Part shown: positions 27,001-39,000 of the stretch, one piece after another
Layout of the letters: each line of letters starts with the position of its first letter
Position numbering within the stretch: the stretch's first letter is position 1
The notes under the pieces: generated by a model
The model's database searches: none
Seen by the model: the letters and a program-made list of their open reading frames with translations, nothing else
Told to the model about the DNA's origin: nothing
From: Sipunculus nudus
Taxonomy: Eukaryota; Annelida; Sipuncula; Golfingiida; Sipunculidae
Direction: 5' to 3'
NCBI GenBank assembly: GCA_026874595.1
Contig: CM049317.1
Coordinates: forward strand, 14,934,882 to 14,998,881
DNA length: 64,000 bases
Program-made: the position numbers and the translations under genes

Positions 27001-30000
27001 GTTCATTACTGCACATAGCAAGACTTGACAACTGTTGACTTACAGACTTCCCAAAATGTTTTATATTCATCTTTTAGATTTCACAGTTAGTAAACTCTAC
27101 ACATCCTCTTATTTTGATGTTTGATTTTCTTAAAGATAAACATGTCCATGTTCTTAAGGATATGTAGTTGGCATATCAAGTCTGGATTACAGGTTTTCTT
27201 CCATTTAACTTGAAATCAAGCAAAGGGCACACCATGTAGTTTAGAAATAACAGCAAATTTTATCAGGCTCTGTTTTGATTTCACTGTACACTATGAGGCT
27301 TTGAACTGGACAGAAGTGAGCCGTCAGGTTCCCAAGTTCAACCATAACCATTAAGCAATATCCACCACTATAATTATCACAATTATAATAAAGAACAAAC
27401 AGTTTATTTACCTGCAGGTTTGACAAATCTTGCATTCAGGGCACTGCCAGCCTGCCCTGACAATTGGATTCACCTCAACCGGCGGATCCAGACAGTTTCC
27501 ATGGTAATGCTGCCCACAACTGGTACAGAAGAGTTGTTCATGGATGTCCCCGGGATTGTCACACACCACACAGTTGGCCTCTTGTCCAGCTGTTATAGAT
27601 AACAAATTGCTGCTTAACAAATCATTTAAATAATGATACTGCACAGTTGTAATTACAAAATATCTAAACTGTATTAGTCAATAAAAACTGTGATTGCCTT
27701 TATGTTAACAAGGGTTTCAAATTTGCAATGTTCACAAATGGAAATTTATCACCAAAATAAAGCTTTCATGAATAAGAGGCCAATCAATTAAGGCAAGTAA
27801 AGATAAATATTATAAATAATAATTGATCTTGTAAGATAGTTTTCATCTAAGATAGCTATAATAAATAATCAGAACTTAACAATTATCTGCCAACAGTGAA
27901 AAATTATTTCTACTGGTTCAATATTTATTTGGGTCCCCATCCAAATTTTACTATTTTTTAACATATAAATTAAGTAGGTTACTGTATGGTGAGATGGCCA
28001 AAGAGTGAAAAGGAGAAAATCGCAAAATAATAACCTCGCAAAGATGAAGCCAACCACAGCGTTCAGCATTGTGTTAAACATGACTGTCATCTGTGTTATG
28101 TAACTTAAAACAAAATGAACTAGAATACAGGTAGTCGACAAGCGACTACGTGTATCTGCCTAAATCAGAGTGGAACAGGTGAAGTGAGGCATGGATTGAG
28201 TGGCAAGGGGAAATAGAGTGTTGCATATTAGCATGGATGTCTGCAGCCAAATTGTGTATGTAGGTTGCCCCCCCTACCACAAAATCCAGAAAGCCGTCCA
28301 AGTTGTATACATATGCAAAATTTAAGGCAGATAAGTCAAACCACTACATGTATATGAGTGATTTTAGCCCGTGGCAGACAAACAGATGGACGCTGAGCAA
28401 AAATGGTTGCAGGTGACGCCACCAGTTTTGCATATGATAAAGAGCTATGTGAGAACTATACACATGCAAAACTTTGGCCCAATCAGTCAAACGGTTCCCA
28501 AGATATGAGCTTGGATGTATGCTGCATAAACTAGAATGCAGGTGGCGCCACCTGTCATAAAATCAAGAGAGCTGTCGGGGATGTATAAACCTGCAAAATT
28601 TTAGGCAGATATGTCAAACCACTGCCGAAATATGAGTGATTTTATCCCATAGCAGACAAACAGACAGGAGCTGTGCAAAAATGGCTGCAGGTGGCGCCAC
28701 CAGTTTTGCGTATGATGAAGAGCTATGTGAGATCTGTACACATGCAAAATTTTGGCCCAATTGGTCAAACGGTTCCCGAGATATGAGCTTGGATGTCTGC
28801 AGCTTAAACGTGAATGTAGGTGGCCCCACCTGTCATAAAATCAGAAAAGCTATCCAGGATGTATACGCATGCCGAATTTCAGGTGAATTAGTCAAGTCAC
28901 TGCAGAGATATGAGTGATTTTAACCCAAGGCAGGCGAACAGATGGACACTGTGCAAACATGGTTGCAGGTGGCGCCACCATTTTGTGTGTATGTTATAAA
29001 GCTCTCCAAGGGCTACATTTGTGCAAAAAAATTTTCCTGATCGGTCAAACGGTTCCCGAGATATGAGCTTGGATGTCTGCAGCATAAACGTGAATGTAGT
29101 TGGCGCCACCTGTCATAAAATCAGAAAAGCTATCCAGGATGTTTACGCATGCCAAATTTCAGGTGAATTAGTCTAGTCACTGCAGAGATATGAGTGATTT
29201 TAACCCAAGGCAGACAAACAGATGGACACTGTGCAAACATGGTTGCAGGTGGCGCCACCATTTTTTGTGTATGTTATAAAGCTCTCCAAGGGCTACAATT
29301 GTGCAAAAAATTTTCCTGATCGGTCAAACTGTTCCCGAGATATGTGGGTTTATGTGTGGAAACAGACGCACAAATGGACGCAGAGCGCAGAGGAAAGGTC
29401 AGAGGTCAAAACAAAATCGGGGCGCAGCAGTTCACATGTGACCCGAACATAATCCCTGGTTTCGTATAATTCCGCCCAGTGGTTACGGAGGAGTTCTCCG
29501 GACACCTATGCCGCGGCGGCGGCAGCGTGCAGCTTAAAACATAGTATCCGCAAAACTCTGTTTTGGCGGATACAAATATTGATACTAGATATATGTGAAG
29601 GTCAAAGAATATATGTGTACGTAAAGTGAACTGGTCATCAGTGCTTACCAATGGCCTCCGCTTGATCAATGTGATCTGGACACAACAAGGACAGTGTTTT
29701 GATGTCCTGGAATGAAGAATACAAGATAATTCAGACATCAAAATCAGAAAATCTAGTAAAAATATCCAAACTTACTGCATGTGTCAATAATGCATTCAAC
29801 TTAAGCAAACTAACATCGGGAGACTGAATTTGCATTTTGCTTCTCATGTATATTATAGTCATTTGAAATTATATATTATACATATACCACATTAAATTAT
29901 TGTTATACCACCTTAACTTAGAGTATCACATGGATGGGAGTCCCTTAAGGATCATTCTATTGTATTCAAGATATAAAAATATTTGTATTTTCCACATTAT

Positions 30001-33000
30001 TATTAAGGATGATTTAATTTTTTTTGCTTTTCAGTTAATCTATTTAATGCTTTTACTTAAAAGTAGCTTACATACCTGAAAACAACCCCCGCCAGAGGCA
30101 CAAGGGTAGTGGTATTTTTTATTGCACTTGGAATACCGACACATTATTGTAGCACCATAGCGGCGGCAGTAGCTGCATTTCTATAAAAGAAAAATATGAA
30201 GTCCAGGATCTTATGGAGTACAGTTTATGAAATATTGGGTAGGTTTATGCACAATAACACCCGACAGAAAAACCACAACACCATTTAATAACCAATGTGA
30301 AACCAACTCCAGGTAGCAGAAAATATGGCTCAAACTTAACACTTCAAGCTCATGGTACAAGTGCCATCTACAATGCTCACTCATCTCTTTCACTTGTACC
30401 TATCACTGTTAGAAGAAATTAACCCAAACTAAACTAAATATTATTCAATTCGCTTGTGTATTCAGAGACATGAGTTTCCAAGATAATTTTGGAAATGAAC
30501 AGCAAATTTTGTCAAAGCTCCATCCCCCTTCCCATAACACTGATTGTTATCTATATAGAGAAGTTGTCCAAAGGTAGTTTCAATGAAAACCTGTTCCACT
30601 CTGAAATTTTACAGTCACCCACATAATCTCATGGGAGTACAATAGATGTAGGCAGTTGCAAAGAACACATATTCTGATACATTTTGGTTGATGGAAAAAG
30701 AGACAAAGTACTGCTTTCTGCTACCAGTTCCAGTAAAACCCATATTCTGCATAACACTAATTACAGCTTTCTCTTATGGAGACATCCACTGAATACTGTG
30801 ACAATACAGGTGCACCAAGACGCAACTGTTGCATCATAACTAGAATATCAGCAGAAGCTGACAAAAGAACAGTGTTTAGAGGTGGTAACAGTAACAAGTA
30901 CTAAATATCTGTTCTCACATGGATGCATATCTGTACATATCTCAGTTATCAATTTAAAATGGAGAGGTATGTACCATGATTCATAACAATCCACCAAATG
31001 CTTCCTGAAAAATAAGCTTCTAAGTTTTAATCTATTATAAGCTCTGTGACCTTAAAAAGTAGGTCAAGGTCACCCATCAGATTTTGTCGATATACATCTT
31101 CACCAAAGAAATAAAATTCCTATTGTGAATCCTTTTAGAGATATCCCGCTCACAAGGCCAAAGTGGAAAAATCCAAGAAAAATTCATTAAAAATCAGAAA
31201 ATCCAGGTGGCACCCCCAACCTTGTGCAGCAGTTACAGACCATCAGTCCCTATGATCATAGTAAGTATTGTGAAAATCCAGTCAATGGTTCCTGAGAAAT
31301 AAGCTTCTAAATGTTTTTTCCATAATCAACTCTAAAACGTAGAAAAATAGGTCAAGGTCACCCATCTTCGAACTTGACCGAGATTTTGTCAATATACATC
31401 TTCTCCGAAAAAATAAAATTCCTATGGTGAATCCTTTGAGAGATATCCCGCTCACAAGCCCAAAGTTGAAAAATCCGATAAAAATTCATTAAAATCAGAA
31501 ATTGTAGGTGGCGCCACCAAACTTGTGTAGCAGGTACAGACTATCAGTCCCCATAATCATAGTAAGTTTTGTGAAAATCCACCAAATGGTTCCTGAGTAA
31601 TAAGCATCTAAGTGTTTTTCTATAATCAGCTCTTAAATGTAGAAAAATAGGTCAAGGTCACCCATCTTCGAACTTGACCGAGATTTTGTCGATATACATC
31701 TTTACCGAGGAAATAAAATTCTGACGGTGAATTCTTTTCAAGATATCCCGCTCACAAGGTAAAAGTTAACGGACGCCAGACGGACGGACAGCTTGGGTGA
31801 CTACAATAGCCCATCAGCCTAAGGGCTGAGGGCTAATTAAGCGCACCTAGCTCTAGAAAAACATTCCATAAGTATTAAATGCCCACTTCTGTAAAGTATC
31901 CTAGAAATTCTTACCTGTGAGAGACCAGCAAACACTGCCTTGTCCACGTTCTTCAATACAAAACTCTCATCCTGAACGACCCCCTCTGACCAGGCAGCAC
32001 AACAGTGATGTGCATAAGTATGGCCTGTAACACAAATTTTCACCAACACAATATGAAGAGTTCTTACTAACATGCAAACCCTACCGTTTTAAGCATTAGC
32101 CTACCTATTTCTAGGTGACTCCAACACCTGCAGCCTTTAGGAGTAATCCCTTTTGCTTACTTAACCTGCTATAAAGATATATTAATTTTAACTGTATATT
32201 CTTCAGAATCTTGGAGATACATCAGATAGCAATGGTTACTGGCAGTTAACTGCATCATATGACAGTGTTTTCTTTTAATTAGTATGTCAAGTTTTCTGTA
32301 ATCTTGGTGATATCTCAGAGAAGGGTTATTGTTTCTGACCTGCTTTTGTAATATTTTGTAATGAAAACTTGTCGAACATATGATTTATTCATATAAATAC
32401 ATTGCTTTTTATATCAACTAGATATAAGGGATCCATTCAGCAAGGCAACTTGTCACTGTATTATGTTAGCGTTTGTATGTCATTCAATATGTGAGAATGA
32501 ACCAGAGACGTGACAACTTGCTAACTTTGATTACATGTTATGATGTATGGAAGTGCCACCTGGCAAGCAAACTATAAACAAAATACTATAATTGACAAAA
32601 TAAACTATTGGTCAAGTCCAGGAATAACAAACCCCGGCCACACTCTTTTGAAATTTCATATATTGGCTTGTATGTTCTTATCCCTTACAATATTTTATCT
32701 CCAATTAACATCATGTGTCCAGTTAACAGAGCTTCTGTTCCAAGTTTTAATTTTACTATACTTATTGAAATTATCCTGGTAAAAATTAGAAGACCCCCTG
32801 TTTCATCCTTGGCCTGTGTGATGATTTATTTTATAGAGTCTACCCTCATTAACCCTAAAGGATATCCAAAACATCCACAACCCCACTTTGGCTGAATTAT
32901 GATTATTAAGATGTATTACCCCTTCTCTGTGCTGTTCACATTTACTTACGAGATCTAGATGAAATAATGGAACAGCAAATTGTGACTGTCATGTTCACAT

Positions 33001-36000
33001 ACAAGTCAAGACCTATTGAGTTCAAATTTTCAATCTTAACAATAAAATTTGTCAAGTAAAATGTTTGGTCCATGACTGTTGTATTTAATGAATACAGTGA
33101 CTTATTGGAATAGAGATACAAATTCTACATGTACAGAATTTTCTAAAGCTCCAACAGTGTAAACATGTATACCTTTGCTAAATTTTGGCTGTCTCCTGGT
33201 GTGTCATATTTCAAACTGTTTAGCTGAATTTAGCTGAATATTTTAACTATAACATAAAGATACTCACCAGAACTCTCAAACACCTGCATAACATCAATGT
33301 CCTCCGTGAAACCAACTGTGTTGAGTTCATCTGTCATGAGGGTGCCCTTACATTCAAGGTGCAGTGTGTGGGGGTTGGGGCGTCGTGGGGACTTACTTCT
33401 CTCTCTGCAAAGAGATACAGTCCTTAACGCCATAATTCAAGGCGAATCAAGGTGACATATAACAACATTAAACTGAATATTTTCTGTCATATCAGAGCAC
33501 ACAGTGCCACTGCACAGACCTGACTAGCCAAAAACTATTTTCAAAATCCAAAACCTTGGAACCTGCCTCAAAACTTCAGGAATAGCCAGTGCCTTTATTT
33601 CACTCTCTGAAGCAGAGCTGGGATGATACATGAACTTGCATATGTACTTGCATTTAAACATGGCAAAATCTTTCATATTTACTTCATTTTTTTTTATTCA
33701 TTTAAGTTCAAGTTTGTTCAAGTATGAGTATCTTTGTGCATATGTCATGTGTTACCATAAGGTCAGTTCACATAAAGTTTCAGTTTTAAACAAGGGACCC
33801 ATGGGTCACGGCGCTCAGCTGATCGTGATTGGACTATAAATGTTTCTCCACTGTGATACTATATCGAGTCGATAAAGCTTATGAATATCATGTACATGTT
33901 GGGCTATTATAAAGGAATGTAATGTAATATGTGAGTAAATGATAAAAGAAATTACCTAACTGATGGATTAATAGAGTCAAATAAAGTGGTTTATTTTTTA
34001 TTTATTTAGGAGGGGTTGAAAATTGTGATATATTTGAGCAAATATGAATGCAATGACAGCAGTAATAAGCAGTAGTAGAATGGTGATAAGGCTATTTGTT
34101 GAAGGATCTAAAGTGTATGGTAGTCTGCAAGCGTTCAATTTGACAGATATGATGTTATGATTAACTATTGTGATGCCCTTTATGTCTACATATTACACAA
34201 TATTGACATAATTTCTGGCATGTACATAGGTATCTAAGGATGAATAGTTATACAAAATATTAAAGTATGAATATATCTGATTCATCTTGTTCTTGCTTAC
34301 TGAGGCTGACTTTGGGATGGGGTTCGGAGAAGGGAAAAGTGAGGGCAGCACAAAGGTGGATGTAGAAATATTCTATTGTAATGTTTTTCATTTATATAAG
34401 AATATGAAAAGCTAAGAGGAAAGGGGCCCTCCTACTTGGTTATAGTAAAGTTCTAAATATATGATTGCAAACTAATACTCTGACAAGACTGTCATGAAGA
34501 AAAACAGTAAAAGTTTTGAGATACTGTGTTGCATACGAAAATTTACAGATGGACAGGCAAGTGGACAGAATGGACTGATACCTTTATTTCACTTTCAAGA
34601 GAATAATGCATTTAGGTTTATATATAATCCTATTTTTTTAAGCAGATCCACTTTTTCCATTAAGAAGTTTTTATCTGAATCATTTTTTTATTTACAGGTT
34701 TATAAATTTTTAATTAAAAAACCTGAAAATATAAGTTAAAAAATTAGAATTGTTGCAAAAGTTGCAATCATTATATATACAGAGTAAAAAACATTGGGTC
34801 ATATTATGCATACACATATATTTTATTATTTTTAAATCATAAATGTTTAAACTGATTTTAAAAGAAAATAATGCCACAACATGGCATCTACAAGAATATT
34901 CCTTGAATCACTATTAAAAAGTTTTGCACATTGGGGTTTTCAGGACATGCTTAATTTTATTCACCAAAATAAAATAAAAGTAAATTTGATAAAATAAAAC
35001 ATCTTTTCAAATAAAGTATACACATGAGGGACAAACAATATCATTGTGCTAATTACTATCCCAGTTTTAATTAATTACTGGAATTAATAGTCAGTTCACA
35101 CCTGGTGAAGTTTTTACTCCTCTGAAGTAAGGAATTACTTATCTCATGAACATCCACACTTTCACAGCAATACACCACTTTGTGGACACAATTAAATGTA
35201 CACTTTAATCATTGTAACCCTGGTGGTTCATTCATCTAGTTTATGCACCAGCTGGGGGGATTAGTGCAGGGCAGAGGGGAAGCCTGCTAGTAGTGGCCAA
35301 GCTGGGCCAAGGTAAGCTGCCTGGGGTGGGTTACATAATGCAAGTGAAGGCTGTACTACTAGGTGGGCTAGATGTAAACAACACTTGACATGGTGTATGA
35401 AAACATGAATAAAAGCTATTCATTCCAATCAATTTCTTTTGAAAGTTCAGATTTTAAAAGATTAAATCCTTATGCATATATGCTGGGAAAATTAAATCAA
35501 TAGTGCCAAAGTTGGACAAAATTTAAGGTATTGATTTTTTATTTATGCTAATAACTTGAAAAATTTGCAAAATTCAGATCTAATTTTGGGTAAACAATTG
35601 AATCTTGATTAAATAAAGTTATATTCCTGAAAAAAAGTCTCTAGGTTCAGCAATTCTCATGTTAGGTGAGTAAATATATTTCCTGATTTTTTAAAAAATT
35701 GCATTGTTTTGGCCCATAATTTCAATATAATACCCAATACTGACCTAATTTTTGGTATGTTCATAGAAAATGTATAAAAGAATGTGAATACTAAATACGA
35801 TCAAAAACAGATCAGTGGTTTTGATATTAGGCAGCCTTGAAGTGTAAGTCTAACAATGGCTTTTTTTATGGAAAACAGAATTTTCTTCCTTAATATCTCG
35901 AAGAAACAAAGTCTTTATGACCCAATTTTCGGTATGGTAGGAGATTTTGGGGACATCTAAAATTATGTCAACAGCCTGAGGAGCATAGATATGTGCACTG

Positions 36001-39000
36001 AATGACCTACAGTCATCAAAGTGGACTGCTTGACAATGTAAGGGAATACAACAAGAGCCTCCAAAAAAATTCAACTAGCCTAATTTTGCAGCTTTTATTT
36101 TCAAATTGCAGATTTTAACAGATTAAATCCTTATGTATACATGGTGTGAAAATTAAATCCACAGTACTTACAGGAAAAAAACATGCCATGGCCAAAGTTG
36201 GGCAAAATTTAAGGTACCAATTTTATATTTTTGCCAATATTTAAAAAAATTTAACAAATTTTGATTTAATTTTTGGTATACAATTAAATTTTGATTAATT
36301 AAAGTTGTATTACTGGAAAAAAGTCCCTACCTTTAACACTTTTGGTCTTAAGTGACCAAATATCTTCCTGATTTTTTTACAAAGTCCATTATATTTGGGC
36401 CCATAACTTTTTTAAATTATATAATACTGACTTAATATCTGGCATATACATAGGAACTATATAGAGGAATATTTATGGTAAATATGAAGAAAACCAGATG
36501 AGCGGTTTTGATATTAGGCAGTCCTGAAGTGTGAAAATAGATTTCTAATAAAAAATTGAGGTTTTTCCTTAATATCTCAAAGGAACGAAGTCCTATTGAC
36601 CCAATTTTTGGCATGGTAGGAGATTATGGGGACATCTAACTGTATGCCGAAATTCAGATTCGTAGGTCCAACGGTGTCAAAACGTGCCAGTCTTATGGAC
36701 GGACATCCAGACGGACGGACGGACAGACAGACGGACGGACGACGGACAATGGACCATGACTATAGCTCAGATGACTTATAGTCAGCTGAGCTAAAAAAAT
36801 TATGTTATTACACCACAACTATCTCATTCATTATCTTTTGCACCCATTTGATCTTATCTGATTAGATGGAAAGTGACAATGATAGTGAAATTAAAATAGA
36901 TAAGAATTTATATCCACAAGGTTGATCATGAATATTTATTTTACATCATGTATCTAAATTTGTAAAAGTATTTAACATCTAACTGAATTTGAATTTGACC
37001 AGACAGTTCAGTATTTTTACTTGCATTTTCTGGTTATATTTTGGGAAAATTATTAAATAAATTTAGATCTAGGCACTACTTAGAATACAACTGCCATGTC
37101 AAAGATTCTTACCCTTGAGATGGACCTCGCATTCTTCTCCACGTGAGGTGCTTGGGGCTTTTTTCTCCACTACGATCATCAAAGTCTGCTGAACTCCGGC
37201 GAATCTTATTAACCTGTTTCTTGAAGGGGTTAAACCCTGGGGTGGGGTCATATAAGGTCAGATCGCCCTGCCCAAGCAGACTTTTCTTCCCGCAGTTACA
37301 AAGGGAACATCCCGGGTGTCGCTCCAACGGCTCAGCACTGTGAATGAAGTGTCAATGGGTCAGATCTTTGGAGTTCTGACATAATTTTACTGATATTTTT
37401 GTACCATTATATTCCATAATAATCTGTTCTTAAAAAAATGACATGATTATCCATTTCATTTAAATCCCAATGCACATACATCTATTCTGGCAATAACTAT
37501 CTTATAAATTTTTTTCTTAATTCACCATCAGGCAAACTGTAAGGACATCTGTTAATGCCATGTTAGATGAACCAGAGTTTTGTAAAGGGTTTTTTTGCAA
37601 CAAGTGACCTTCAACTTCCTTGACCTCTAACCTCAATAGATATGTGTAAATTTTGATAGAGAAGGTAATTCAAGTGAGAAACTCTACTGATAATATGTAT
37701 AATGAGTTTCATGAAAATCATAGGATTTTTGGTAAGTAATCAAAGTGCGGTGACTTCTGACTTCATCAAATATGCATGGATTTTGCTGGAAATCGTACTT
37801 AACCGAGATATTTTACTGATTAACAATTCTGATGAGTTTTATCAAAATCCTTCATATTCTTTGTAAGTTATTGCGGCAACAGCACAGAGCCTAGAGACCA
37901 ATGACCATATTAAATATGCGTTGAATTAGCCCATAATCAAACTAGGGCGAGACAATATGGTAGATATGGTGAGTTTTGTGAGAATCCATTAAAGTCCAAG
38001 AAATTTATTGCGGCGACACAAAGTTATGGAGACATCCACTGAATACTGTGACAATACAGGTGCACCAAGACGCAACTGTTGCATCATAATTAAGCGCACC
38101 TAGCTCTAGAAAAACATTCCAGACAGACAGATGGATGGTGGGTATACCGTAATACTCCCGTCATATGACGGGAGTAATAAAACTTTACCTTAGTTAGTAC
38201 ATCTGCAAGTTTGGGGACTACCTGACAGGGCAGTAGCACTCATTTCCTCTCATTTGTGTTTTATATCCTCGTGTTAGCCAGACCTTTTGTCCTTGGTGTG
38301 TCATCATCACTGCTGTGCTGACTGGGATAAATCTCACCACTCCCAGTTAAGATTTAAATTGACAAACTCCCAGCTCTGAGTCCTGTGCCCTGCCCCCAGA
38401 CCACAGAAGCCAGCAGGACATGATTTTGTGAGACGGAATGGTATAAATTTCTATTAGGCCAAAAAAAATTAAAGGTATGGTTCTCAGGCACCGCCCGCAT
38501 CAATATTTAACCCCCGCATCAAAAATTTTTATTTTGATTTTCAATAAAAACTTTCCAATTTTGAGCTGCTGCCGCTCCGACATTTCTTTCAAGAAGTTAA
38601 AACCATACAATTTCCTTTGTTTTGTAGTGCTTTTACTTGTTTGGCAAAATAAAACTGTTTTTTTTAATGCTTTTCCCTTATCATTTGACATTTTTGTCGA
38701 AACATACCAAAAAATTTAACATAAAAAAGCGCCCGCCCGCATAGATTTATGAAAAAAAGTGCCTGAGAACCATACCTTTTTTTATTTTGGCCTTATGTAC
38801 CAAACATACCTGAGGGATGATGAGATGGAAGTTGTTGAATCTTCTCTGGTGAATGTTCTCTCTGGGGTCCTCGCTGGACTTGTTCCTGGAACAAACCATT
38901 TTCAAACTACATTAGAAACAAGCTTGTTCAGATTTTACATGTATGCTGACAGGAATATGTGTATACATAAAGTGTTTCATTTTAATGTTGTGTCCCCATG

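Larger units (their letters stand above)
24262..27411 (-). other. Introns 9-12, unique sequence
   Basis: The introns between exons 9 and 13 (24262-24887, 25006-25624, 25816-26688, 26804-27411) hold no repeat I could pair with another part of the window, and no further exon. Confidence 0.5.
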
